This document shows, in pieces, positions 42,949 to 50,424 of a stretch of 64,000 nt of DNA; the first letter of the stretch is position 1, and each line of letters opens with the position of its first letter. Origin of the DNA: Deltaproteobacteria bacterium (GTDB lineage: Bacteria; Bdellovibrionota; FAC87; UBA2466); contig OMIX01000071.1 in NCBI GenBank assembly GCA_900299195.1, forward strand, positions 1-64,000, in the 5' to 3' direction. The notes below the pieces were generated by a model. It was not told the DNA's origin, ran no database searches, and was given only the letters and a program-made list of their open reading frames with translations. The position numbers and the translations under genes are program-made.

Positions 42949-43389
42949 TTAGGCCGCTCTTTTCATTGTTGAAGAACCACGGTGAGGAAGTACAGCCTGA
43001 CTCAAATGAGAAAACTCATCGGAAAGCAGTCCTACGATGTCTCCAAAAGAGATAATTCCAACCACTTTTCCTGAATTGTCCACCACAGGCATCCTGCGAA
43101 TCTTAGCTTTTTTCATTTTGCTAATGACCTCGTAGACCCCTTCTTGAGCCTTGGCTGAAATCACAGGACGTGTCATCACTTCAGAAACTAATGTGGAATC
43201 GATATTCTTGCCCAAAGCCATGGCTTTAATGGTTAAGTCTCTATCGGTTACCATTCCTTGCGGTTTACCATTTTTTTGAACAATGATAGCTCCCACATTA
43301 TTGGTTTTCATCAGTTTGGCAGTCTGAGAAAGAGTTGCGTTAGGTGGACAACAAATTACTTTTGTTTCCATATATTGAGAAATAGCCAT
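42949..43389 (-). CDS. Two-CBS-domain protein
   Basis: The product is 146 aa made of a CBS pair (Bateman module): residues ~8-60 with VGAIIVQKNGKPQGMVTDRDLTIK, and ~75-130 with RRMPVVDNSGKVVGIISFGDI. Such stand-alone proteins bind adenine nucleotides and sense energy state; the target is unknown. AAAGGA precedes the ATG. It is 25 bp downstream of the SIMPL gene and could be transcribed with it. Confidence 0.92.
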   Translation of the reverse strand: MAISQYMETKVICCPPNATLSQTAKLMKTNNVGAIIVQKNGKPQGMVTDRDLTIKAMALGKNIDSTLVSEVMTRPVISAKAQEGVYEVISKMKKAKIRRMPVVDNSGKVVGIISFGDIVGLLSDEFSHLSQAVLPHRGSSTMKRAA

Positions 43390-43414
43390 GATGTGTCCTT
43401 TCTATTTTAATTTG

Positions 43415-44176
43415 TTAACGGTAACATCCAGAAGCCGAATTGAACTCCCAGATCAAATTCCAAACGGCGCTGACTGTAATAATATCGGGTATTGTTGGGG
43501 TAGAACTGTCAGCTTCCGTTGCCATTTTTGCACCATATCTTAGGGTGGTGTTAAACGCAGGTGAACTCAAACTGTTTAATTTTGCCCCTTGAAAGTGGCA
43601 GTTTGCATCGAAGTTTTCAAATTGGGCTTTGGCATCGTTGAGCGCTGCATGTTGAGCCTCATTTCTCAGTTGGTGTTGTTTGGGGTCCGAAATTCCAAAA
43701 TGAGGTGAAGACAACTGGACAAACGATTGCTCTTGGATGTTGGGTTGTAGAGCTTCAAGGGGAGTTAAGAAATTAACCAGTTCATCCTGAATCTCTGGAA
43801 ATTGTGATAACTCGTGTAGAGTGATGGAAATCGTGTTCCATGTCTTCCATTTTCTTTCACATAATATTTTTGTTCTTCCGTTTTCATTGGGAAGATACTC
43901 GGTTTCCCGGATAAACCCACCTGGATTGGTGGTTATTTTGTCACTTTCATTCCTCACAAACCGTTTTGAGAGTTCAACGATTTGATTAGCGATCAAGGCA
44001 TTGGCATTTTTAGCCTGAAGAGTTGATGGGTAACAGATGGAGTTGACTGTCATTTGAATCGTAAATTGATCTGGGGGGGCACTTGATTCACCGACCCCTG
44101 TGATTTGAATCGTTCCCGCCTCTACAGATTGGAAACAATAAAAACAGGTTGCTAGAAGAATGTAGCCTAATTTCAT
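43415..44176 (-). CDS. SIMPL-domain (DUF541) exported protein
   Basis: The product is 253 aa with signal peptide MKLGYILLATCFYCFQSVEA. The mature start GTIQITGVGESSAPPDQFTIQMTV is typical of the SIMPL (DUF541) family of periplasmic or outer-membrane proteins, and the C-terminal half contains the SSPHFGISDPKQHQLRNEAQHAALNDAKAQ region with the family's alternating helix. Function in bacteria is poorly known; stress-related roles have been suggested for relatives. It has six cysteines in the mature part, more than usual for the family. GAGGAG precedes the ATG. Confidence 0.85.
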   Translation of the reverse strand: MKLGYILLATCFYCFQSVEAGTIQITGVGESSAPPDQFTIQMTVNSICYPSTLQAKNANALIANQIVELSKRFVRNESDKITTNPGGFIRETEYLPNENGRTKILCERKWKTWNTISITLHELSQFPEIQDELVNFLTPLEALQPNIQEQSFVQLSSPHFGISDPKQHQLRNEAQHAALNDAKAQFENFDANCHFQGAKLNSLSSPAFNTTLRYGAKMATEADSSTPTIPDIITVSAVWNLIWEFNSASGCYR

Positions 44177-44292
44177 GGAGCATCTCCTCTATTTTGGTTG
44201 GTAATCAAATTCTGCAAGCTGAGTGCCACTCAAATCCAAACGGGCATTGGTGTTGCACATAAAAATAAAAAGTTATGAACAAGGGAGAAGCG

Positions 44293-45972
44293 ATGAAATT
44301 TGAGACAAAATGTGTCTTTGGAGTTCTGTGGGTTGGATCTTTTGGCCTGCTACAAGGAAGTATCGAGCCCAGTGAACTAGAAAAGAAGGAGTTGATTCAA
44401 AAAATTAAAAGAGTTTATTCGCAGTCTTCGGACGTCGGAGTTTTAAATGAACGACCCAGAAAGGTTTCAATCAGCAGCAATGAGGAAGTTTTTCCGAATT
44501 CATGGCTTAAAGATCAATCTGCTTCAATCGGGGAGCGCGAATCTGAGACTTTTCAGACTTTAGCGGCTAATAAATTAAGTTTGAAATTTCAAAAAGCGGA
44601 ATGCCGCTCGCGAAAACGGTGGGGGTGGCAGGGGAATTGCGAAGGTAGAGAAAAAACTAGAAGCTGGGAGACTATTGAAGCTTACGATCGAATAGAAAAT
44701 TTAACGCGGAGTTGGCTGGAGCGGGCTGAGATTCAAGTAGATAAATTACCCACGACGGGGGAGACACAAATAGATCTGTGGTCCGATGATTATTGGAAGC
44801 TGAAATATGGGGGGATTTCCTATCGATACTCAAAGGGTGAGTATTTTGAAAACTATAAAGAAGCTGTAGCCTCATTTGTTCAGCCCGATTCTTGGGTAAA
44901 GGCACTTTCGGAATTTAACGTGAGTTCACTGAATCAAGAAATTGAAAGTTGGTCACCTTCGGAAAAATATGACCTCAGTGTCAATGATCTCGATTTTCAT
45001 TTGACCCATGAGCAAAAAGGGGAGGGAAGTCAATTTGTCGATGAAAATGGAGATGTGGAAGGGTGGATGGGATTGTGCCACGGATGGGCAGCGGCAGCGA
45101 TGATGGCTCCAAAGCCGATGAGGAGTGTAGAGTTGTGGGGACCTCAAGGAACACGAGTCAAATGGTTCCCACACGACATTCGAGCTCTGACGACTTTAGC
45201 TTGGGCTAACGGAGATTTCATGAATCAGTTTATTGGGAATCGTTGCAACAGTAAACAACCCGAGGTTTATGAAAATGGAAGATTGAAAGATTCGGATTGC
45301 TTCGATAATAATCCTGCTTCATTTCATTTGGCATTAGGTAACTTAATTGGTTTAGCTAAAGCCTCTTTTGTGATGGATGCGGCTTACGATTATCAAGTTT
45401 GGAATCAGCCTATCAAGTCTTACCGATTCACTTTTTTCAATCCTTTAAATCCTGAAGAACAAAGTAATGATTGGTCCCAAGTTGCGGTGTCGTACGATGA
45501 ACGGTTTAAAAGCAAAGACCGATTTCAAAAACCTTTAACGCGAGGACGGCGGATTCCTAGTTCCGGTGCTCATGATGATTCCAAAATCGATAAAATTGTA
45601 GGGGTCATAGTTAACGTTGTTTATTTGGCAGAGGTTTCTCCAGTCCACGGTGATTCAGTTCGAACCGACCATTTTATTCGAGTGTCATATTACTACGATT
45701 TGGAGTTAACCCAAAAGGGAACAGGATATGAAATAACCGGGGGAGAATGGCATAGCAATGCTCACCCTGATTTTTTGTGGGTTCCCAGAAAGGGGGCTGT
45801 AGCCTTTCATTCTTTTGAAGGTTCCTCTCTATCTTATTCTGGTCATGAATCCCCATCTGAGGCCTTGGTAAGAAAAGCCAAAGTGGCTAGTCAAATGGGA
45901 TATCCGCTTTGCTCGGTTCTTTCCAAGCTTATTGAGGACTCATCTCAATTGAATTATCGCTGCCCCAATTAA
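44293..45972 (+). CDS. Exported protein resembling the transglutaminase-elicitor family
   Basis: The product is 559 aa. I place the start at 44293, which has GGGAGAAG directly upstream, rather than at 44275. A signal peptide covers about residues 1-25. The centre contains YDLSVNDLDFHLTHEQ, then GWMGLCHGWAAAAMMAPKP with a putative catalytic Cys262, then later HFIRVSYYYDLEL and GGEWHSNAHPDFLWVP with candidate His/Asp residues. This order (CHGW, then GGEW..HPDF) matches what I know of the transglutaminase-elicitor family, first described in Phytophthora and also found in marine bacteria. A secreted cross-linking or peptidase-like activity is inferred; the triad is not proven. Confidence 0.65.
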   Translation: MKFETKCVFGVLWVGSFGLLQGSIEPSELEKKELIQKIKRVYSQSSDVGVLNERPRKVSISSNEEVFPNSWLKDQSASIGERESETFQTLAANKLSLKFQKAECRSRKRWGWQGNCEGREKTRSWETIEAYDRIENLTRSWLERAEIQVDKLPTTGETQIDLWSDDYWKLKYGGISYRYSKGEYFENYKEAVASFVQPDSWVKALSEFNVSSLNQEIESWSPSEKYDLSVNDLDFHLTHEQKGEGSQFVDENGDVEGWMGLCHGWAAAAMMAPKPMRSVELWGPQGTRVKWFPHDIRALTTLAWANGDFMNQFIGNRCNSKQPEVYENGRLKDSDCFDNNPASFHLALGNLIGLAKASFVMDAAYDYQVWNQPIKSYRFTFFNPLNPEEQSNDWSQVAVSYDERFKSKDRFQKPLTRGRRIPSSGAHDDSKIDKIVGVIVNVVYLAEVSPVHGDSVRTDHFIRVSYYYDLELTQKGTGYEITGGEWHSNAHPDFLWVPRKGAVAFHSFEGSSLSYSGHESPSEALVRKAKVASQMGYPLCSVLSKLIEDSSQLNYRCPN

Positions 45973-46129
45973 GTCTAGGTGAGAAACCCCAAGTGGTGGC
46001 AGAGAGGGGAGAGGATAGAGCAAAAAGTGTCATAGCCGCCTGAGAGATTACAGCACCTATTACGAAAACTAGCCATGTCCGAGAGCTAAAAGATGAGTTG
46101 GCTTAATCCTTGCTTTTGAGACTTTCAGC

Positions 46130-46148
46130 TTGCGGTATGTAACCGCAA
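46130..46148. promoter_or_regulatory. Perfect inverted repeat before the QYP-repeat lipoprotein
   Basis: TTGCGGT (46130-46136), five bases, then ACCGCAA (46142-46148) form a perfect 7-bp palindrome 32 bp before the ATG. It could be a repressor operator or a hairpin in the 5' untranslated region. It has no T tract. Confidence 0.45.
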
Positions 46149-46180
46149 TGGAGTGTCCTAAGCGGATTTAAGGATGGTTT

Positions 46181-46543
46181 ATGAAAAAGCTGTTTGCTGT
46201 ATCGTTGGTGGCTGTGGGTTTATTGTTAAGTTCATGCGGTAGTAACAATAGTGGGGACTGTCCTCAGGGAGTAAATACGACAAATCCCAACTGTCCTAAT
46301 TATAACCCCAACTATTACACCCAGAACCCTCAATACCCGAACAACCAGTATCCTCAATACCCGAACAATCAGTATCCTCAATACCCGAACAATCAGTATC
46401 CTCAATACCCGAACAATCAGTATCCTCAATATCCAAACAACCAGTATCCTCAATACCCGTATTATGGCGGTTATCCTTATCAGCAATATCCATACGGCCA
46501 GTATCCTTATGGGCAATACCCCATGTATCCTTATTTCCGATAA
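46181..46543 (+). CDS. Lipoprotein with Gln-Tyr-Pro tandem repeats
   Basis: The product is 120 aa. MKKLFAVSLVAVGLLLSSC is a lipoprotein signal with the lipidated cysteine at residue 19. After a short Asn/Cys-containing linker, the rest is almost only Tyr, Pro, Gln and Asn: repeats of QYPNNQYP, then YGQYPYGQYPM to the end. The repeats are encoded by 24-bp tandem units. Such low-complexity Tyr/Pro-rich chains are extended and sticky, suggesting a surface coat or adhesive role, which is inference. TAAGGA precedes the ATG. No relatives can be judged by eye because of the repeats. Confidence 0.75.
   Translation: MKKLFAVSLVAVGLLLSSCGSNNSGDCPQGVNTTNPNCPNYNPNYYTQNPQYPNNQYPQYPNNQYPQYPNNQYPQYPNNQYPQYPNNQYPQYPYYGGYPYQQYPYGQYPYGQYPMYPYFR
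46328..46461 (+). repeat. 24-bp tandem repeat, five full copies and a partial
   Basis: The unit CCTCAATACCCGAACAAYCAG plus TAT is repeated from 46328 in five full copies with very few changes; the fifth has two substitutions, and a partial sixth follows. Each unit encodes eight residues (PQYPNNQY in one phase), so copy-number change keeps the frame. The near identity of copies suggests recent expansion. Confidence 0.9.
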
Positions 46544-46995
46544 CGAGTCCTAAAATGAGTGCATTTATCTGTCTCGCATCGCCCTAGATAGTTACTTTTT
46601 TATCTAAGCTGCGTCCGCGCCTCGCCATGTCCTCTTCAAGATACCCGCGAGATGCTACTCAGGTAATAATTTGTGACTGTAATCCAGGCCTAATGCGGGA
46701 CATTTTTTAACGAGCTCAGAAATAGTAGATTTCATGGGCAGCTTTTTAATGGCTGCAACAACAAGAGCTCCTTTCGCTCCTTAATCCGTTTCCAACTCCA
46801 CATATAATTTCTCAAAAACAAAAGACACTTCTTACAGCGCCTGTTATCAAAATGTCGTCAAGATGTATCGAGACATTACCTAGCCGCCAATGCTGCTTTG
46901 TGTATTTTTTTGTAGGGAGAAGCGGGGTAAACTTAGCGAGTCATCTTTAACAAATAATTGTCCCGTTTCAATGGTTGTACCTCAAGGAGCACTCG
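46544..46995. other. Gene-poor stretch with a possible decayed minus-strand gene
   Basis: No intact gene is supported in these ~450 bp. On the minus strand a stop-free stretch of about 40 codons ends near 46690 and reads GALVVAAIKKLPMKSTISELV before KKCPALGLDYSHKLLPE. An upstream stretch in another frame reads RRCKKCLLFLRNYMWSWKRI. Together they look like a frameshifted gene remnant that I cannot identify. The last ~20 bp carry the ribosome binding site CAAGGAG of the next gene. Confidence 0.35.
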
Positions 46996-47871
46996 ATGAA
47001 ATTCTCGATGTTGGGTTTGTCAATTTACTCTCTCATCAACTTTTTTCCAATCAGCACTGTCAATGCAGACACAAGAGATGCAGAAACAAAATATCAAAAA
47101 GATATAAAAGAAGCCGGTGAGTCTTTTGACCTGCAACTACAAAAGTATTCCAAAAATATTGCTGAACAAACAAAACTCATTGCTGAAAAAACACAAACAA
47201 TTGAACAATTTGAAAACGACTTAGCACAAGCTAATGGAGCCTACCAAAAAGCTAAAAATACGGTTGAAGCTGTTGATAAAACCATCAGTGACCTTGAAAC
47301 ACTTAGTAACCCTAAAGACGGAAGAACTTTTCCGGAGGCCGTGGTATCAGTTGTTAAAAAAGAGTTGGAAACGGCAAAAAAAAGCCGTGACGTTGCAATG
47401 GCTGAGCAAAAGCAGATGGAAGCAAAAGTACAAAAGTTGAATGTTGATATAGCTAAATTGGGACAAGACAATGCTAATCTTAAAAGGGGCCTGGCACAAA
47501 ATAAAGAAGGTCAAAGAATAACTGAAGCAGCCCAGCAGCAAGCTCAGCAAAACATGAAAAATGATATTGATAATTTAACTGCGGAACTCAAAAAGGCCCA
47601 CGTTACTCAAAGAATGGAAGAGCTGAATAGTAAAATTGAGAATGCTGAGCTAAAGCAAGCCATTCTTGAAAATACCTACAATGATGGGCTCGTTGGAAAG
47701 TTTGTTAAGGCCAAGCTCGAGGGGTTGCTCAGAGATAATGCATTTTGTGATGCAGCGAAAGCTTGTAGCGAAGGCAAAAAATCAACAGCTAACTTAGATA
47801 GGCTGTTCACTTCGACTGAGCGAGATAGAAAAAAGGAAAATGAAGCACACACAGAGCGGGGGCCCCGCTAA
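46996..47871 (+). CDS. Exported coiled-coil protein
   Basis: The product is 291 aa, starting at ATG 46996 (MKFSMLGLSIYSLINFFPISTVNA, a signal peptide), with AAGGAG upstream; the frame to 46975 is not needed. From about residue 25 to 235 it is a nearly continuous coiled coil rich in Lys, Glu, Gln and Ala. The C-terminal part has a Cys pair (FCDAAKACSEGKK). A periplasmic or surface rod is likely. Its last codons overlap the start of the next open frame, and removing one base at the G/C run near 47860 would fuse the two into one protein of about 440 aa. Confidence 0.7.
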   Translation: MKFSMLGLSIYSLINFFPISTVNADTRDAETKYQKDIKEAGESFDLQLQKYSKNIAEQTKLIAEKTQTIEQFENDLAQANGAYQKAKNTVEAVDKTISDLETLSNPKDGRTFPEAVVSVVKKELETAKKSRDVAMAEQKQMEAKVQKLNVDIAKLGQDNANLKRGLAQNKEGQRITEAAQQQAQQNMKNDIDNLTAELKKAHVTQRMEELNSKIENAELKQAILENTYNDGLVGKFVKAKLEGLLRDNAFCDAAKACSEGKKSTANLDRLFTSTERDRKKENEAHTERGPR

Positions 47872-48328
47872 CCGGGCTAATTCTGGGTCCCCTCTAATTC
47901 CTACGAAGCCTCAAACTCAAAGTTCCCCTCCTTCGGGTTTCTATTCCCCTTTTTCGGGTTTGACGAAACCTCCGACTGATGCGATCCCGTCAACCCCGTC
48001 AACCCCGTCAACCCCGTCGCCTCAGCCTTTTACCCAACAACCATCGACGACACCTAGCACTCCAAATAATGGTTCGGCTACATTGGGCCAATGTGGGGCC
48101 AACTTCTGTATGGGTGATAAACCGATTTTGATTGGAGAGTCGGGACAACTCATTTATTGGGACCCAAATACTAGCCGATATCAGCCTGTTCCGGCCCCTA
48201 TTCGTGAAAGCGTTTTATCGAGCTATTGCCGTTGGAATCAAAGAGTGAATTCGGGGGAGTTGAGCCCAAATGGGAGATTTCCTGTAGTGAGGAGAGCTCT
48301 CCAACACTTCAGGCGACGATGTGGGTAA
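47840..48328 (+). CDS. Pro/Ser/Thr-rich frame, possibly the C-terminal part of the preceding protein
   Basis: The open frame gives 162 aa and overlaps the previous one by 32 bp in a different phase. The ATG at 47840 has AAAAGGAAAA upstream, so independent initiation is possible, but there is no signal peptide, although the four spaced cysteines (CGANFCM, SYC, RRCG) suggest an exported protein. Residues ~15-75 are Pro/Ser/Thr-rich with STP repeats, a typical linker; the last ~85 form a small Cys-containing domain. This linker-plus-domain layout fits better as the C-terminal half of the coiled-coil protein. The domain is not recognised. Confidence 0.55.
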   Translation: MKHTQSGGPANRANSGSPLIPTKPQTQSSPPSGFYSPFSGLTKPPTDAIPSTPSTPSTPSPQPFTQQPSTTPSTPNNGSATLGQCGANFCMGDKPILIGESGQLIYWDPNTSRYQPVPAPIRESVLSSYCRWNQRVNSGELSPNGRFPVVRRALQHFRRRCG

Positions 48329-48502
48329 AGGCCTAATGGCCAACCACATTTTTAAAAAAGTTGCGGATGTCATGATTCTCAAGCCATTCACCATAACCGC
48401 TCATGTCGGAATTGCTGCTCCGCGGACCTACTTTGGTCAATTTCAGAGTATACTAGAAGTTCTCCGTTCAATTTTAATTCAACCACATCAAAAGGAGCTT
48501 CT

Positions 48503-48793
48503 ATGGCATCTCAAATGATTAAAGGCTTAGCGTTCATTTCTTTGTTGGGTCTAGTTGGCGGAAGACTGGTTGCAAACGAACCAGCTCCAGCCCCAGCGGC
48601 CGAAGCACCAGCCCCAGCAGCAGCTGAATGCAAAAAACACGACAACCATAAACACCAGCACGGTGAGAAGTGTGGCCATAAGGCACATCAGCACAAAGGG
48701 GCCGATGGTACTGAACACACTTGCTATATGCATGGTAAACACCATCACATGGTTCACGGTGAGCATACCGATGAGTGTGAGCATAAATCCTAA
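48503..48793 (+). CDS. His/Cys-rich exported protein, probable metal binder
   Basis: The product is 96 aa. A signal peptide (about 1-24) is followed by an Ala/Pro spacer (APAPAAEAPAPAAAE) and then a segment in which about a third of residues are histidine, with cysteines at CKKH, KCGH, TCYMH and ECEH. This composition is typical of proteins that bind copper, nickel or zinc in the periplasm or outside. The function is inferred from composition. AAAAGGAG precedes the ATG. A terminator hairpin follows at 48808. Confidence 0.75.
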   Translation: MASQMIKGLAFISLLGLVGGRLVANEPAPAPAAEAPAPAAAECKKHDNHKHQHGEKCGHKAHQHKGADGTEHTCYMHGKHHHMVHGEHTDECEHKS

Positions 48794-48807
48794 GAGCTAA
48801 GAATATC

Positions 48808-48845
48808 AAAACCCCAGATTTTCTTTATGGAACTTCTGGGGTTTT
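48808..48845 (+). terminator. Terminator of the His/Cys-rich protein gene
   Basis: AAAACCCCAGA (48808-48818) and TCTGGGGTTTT (48835-48845) form an 11-bp stem with a 16-base loop, ending in TTTT-A-TTTT. It lies 15 bp after the stop. Its right half is part of the 35-bp repeat A, found again at 55421. Confidence 0.85.
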
Positions 48846-48863
48846 ATTTTGCCTTTTTAAGAC
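48829..48863. repeat. Repeat A, copy 1 (35 bp)
   Basis: The 35 bases starting GGAACTTCTGGGG and ending TTTTTAAGAC recur exactly at 55421-55455. Here they contain the right half of a terminator; there they contain the stop codon and last codons of a VTT membrane-protein gene. Copy 1 runs directly into repeat B (three bases shared). Confidence 0.9.
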
Positions 48864-48930
48864 CCAGAAGTAACTCTAGTTAAACCGAAGACGATTGGGC
48901 GACCTAGAAACATTCCGCGGAGGATCGACT
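48861..48930. repeat. Repeat B, copy 1 (70 bp)
   Basis: The 70 bases starting GACCCAGAAGTAACTC and ending GGATCGACT recur at 54010-54079 with three substitutions. On the minus strand the block encodes the C-terminus VDPPRNVSRSPNRLRFN of a small open frame and its 3' flank. Copy 2 encodes VDPPWNVFRPPNRLRFN, so it is a displaced gene end. Confidence 0.9.
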
Positions 48931-49061
48931 ACAATCTGCTGAGGGGGTTGCCCATTCTCTGGCGCTGCAGTTGGATTGTTTCCTGTAGCTACAGGGTCAA
49001 AGAAGACCATAACGACGCCTAGTAGCCCAAAAGTGGCGTTCCGCTGTATTCCAAAGTCCAA
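48876..49061 (-). pseudogene. Small open frame or gene remnant ending in repeat B
   Basis: A 61-codon minus-strand frame (first possible start TTG 49061) reads through a hydrophobic stretch, TFGLLGVVMVFFDPVATG, like part of a signal peptide, then a Pro/Asn/Gln-rich part and the C-terminus VDPPRNVSRSPNRLRFN. It has no proper ATG start with a ribosome binding site. The duplicated C-terminal part at 54010-54079, with conservative changes, supports the view that this frame was once a real gene. Only this copy has the N-terminal part. Confidence 0.4.
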
Positions 49062-49222
49062 TTTTCAATTTATAGTTAATAGTCGAGCTAGGACTTTTGT
49101 GCTACTAGCTTTTCCACCAGCACAATACATCCAAGATTTACTCAGGACTAAAAATAGGTCCGTGAATTATTGCAGGTAAATTTTCCTTTGAATTTCAATT
49201 CTTTCCCTTTGAAATGCAATCG

Positions 49223-50386
49223 TCAAACTTTGAATATCGCTTCTAGCCCTGTTATCCAATGCATCGCTTGGGTTGTGCCAAACTTTCGAGAGAGCTTATC
49301 TAAGCTCAATAAATATTTTTCAGCTTTTTTATCTAAGTCGGTGCCTAAGGTTTCCAGGTTCTTGGCATCTGAGGCATCCACTCTCGTCGATGATTTAATT
49401 TCAACCAGAAGTTGTTTTTTTCCAGGGCGATCAATGACGAGATCGATTTCCACGTCATCCTTCGTTCTCAGATAGTGACAGGTCCAGTCCAATCGCCGAT
49501 AGGAAATATTTTTGATAAACTCCAAAATCACCCAGTGTTCAAAAGCCTCGCCCCACGCGTAGGTTTGAGGCAGTAAGTCGACCGATAAAGTATTCTCCAG
49601 GGCTCGCTTAATCCCCGGATCAATAAAATAAAACTTTGGACTTTGCCGTTGGGCTTTTCGTACCGACGTATGGTACGAGGGAAGATGAAATCCTATGAGC
49701 GTGTCCTCCAGAATTTCAAAATAGTTTGCGACTGTGACATCGTCGCAGCCGACTTCTTTGGCGATCTTAGATTTGTTGAGTATTTTTCCGTTCATCTGTG
49801 CAGCTACGGATAGGAATTTTCTAAAAGGTTCTAGATTACGAACCCATTGTTCTTCTTGAATCTCCTTTTGAAGGTAGGTGCTAATATAGGCTCGTAAATA
49901 TTCGTGGGCACTATCTTTATTCTCGGATAAAAACGCTTCAGGTAGGCCGCCCCTTTCAAGCAGATCTTTTAAGTTATGTTGCGACCCAAGTTCGAAAACC
50001 GAAAATGGAAAAAGATGATAGACCCAGGCACGGCCCGCTAGAAGATTTGTTCCTTTCTGTTTTAGCCGTCGACTGCTTGAGCCAGTCAGGACAAACTGCC
50101 TTTTTCTTTTCTGAATCTGAATTTGAACGGTGTCTAATAACCTAGGCAATCTTTGGACCTCATCGATCACAACGCGCTTATCGCGATTTTCCTTAGCATC
50201 GATGAGATCTTCAAAACGACTTGGATCCAAAAGCAATTGGTCATAAGTGTGAATATCTAACAAGTCCACGAAAAGAGTGTCTTTTGGGGAAAAATAATGC
50301 TCAAGGAAAGTAGTTTTTCCCGTTCCCCGAGAACCAAAAAGAAAAAAACTATTAGATTTTGATGGTTTACATAGTCTCTGAATCAT
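49223..50386 (-). CDS. AAA ATPase of the DUF4143 type
   Basis: The product is 387 aa. Walker A GSRGTGKT (18-25), Walker B RVVIDEVQRLP (around 70-80), a sensor strand QFVLTGSSSRRLKQKG, then a helical linker and the DUF4143 region with KSKIAKEVGCDDVTVANYFEILEDTLIG and a nuclease-like end DDVEIDLVIDRPGKKQLLVEIKSS. The final E/D-x(n)-VEIK part resembles a PD-(D/E)XK fold. These ATPases are common in mobile and accessory regions with no settled role. The start has a weak ribosome binding site. It is flanked by a broken transposase. Confidence 0.9.
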   Translation of the reverse strand: MIQRLCKPSKSNSFFLFGSRGTGKTTFLEHYFSPKDTLFVDLLDIHTYDQLLLDPSRFEDLIDAKENRDKRVVIDEVQRLPRLLDTVQIQIQKRKRQFVLTGSSSRRLKQKGTNLLAGRAWVYHLFPFSVFELGSQHNLKDLLERGGLPEAFLSENKDSAHEYLRAYISTYLQKEIQEEQWVRNLEPFRKFLSVAAQMNGKILNKSKIAKEVGCDDVTVANYFEILEDTLIGFHLPSYHTSVRKAQRQSPKFYFIDPGIKRALENTLSVDLLPQTYAWGEAFEHWVILEFIKNISYRRLDWTCHYLRTKDDVEIDLVIDRPGKKQLLVEIKSSTRVDASDAKNLETLGTDLDKKAEKYLLSLDKLSRKFGTTQAMHWITGLEAIFKV

Positions 50387-50424
50387 AATCCGAATTTTAA
50401 CGCGTTTTTCTTGCTAAGGTCAAT

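Noticed and set aside
46328-46461. Regular repeats resembling a CRISPR array
   Set aside because: The units are contiguous 24-bp tandem copies inside a coding frame with no spacers.
46232-46516. Long minus-strand open frames opposite the QYP repeats
   Set aside because: They are created by the tandem repeat; they give monotonous Arg/Ile/Val products with no start signal.
48321-48518. 65-codon plus-strand open frame between the Pro-rich frame and the His/Cys gene
   Set aside because: It overlaps both neighbours, has no good ribosome binding site and no recognisable features.
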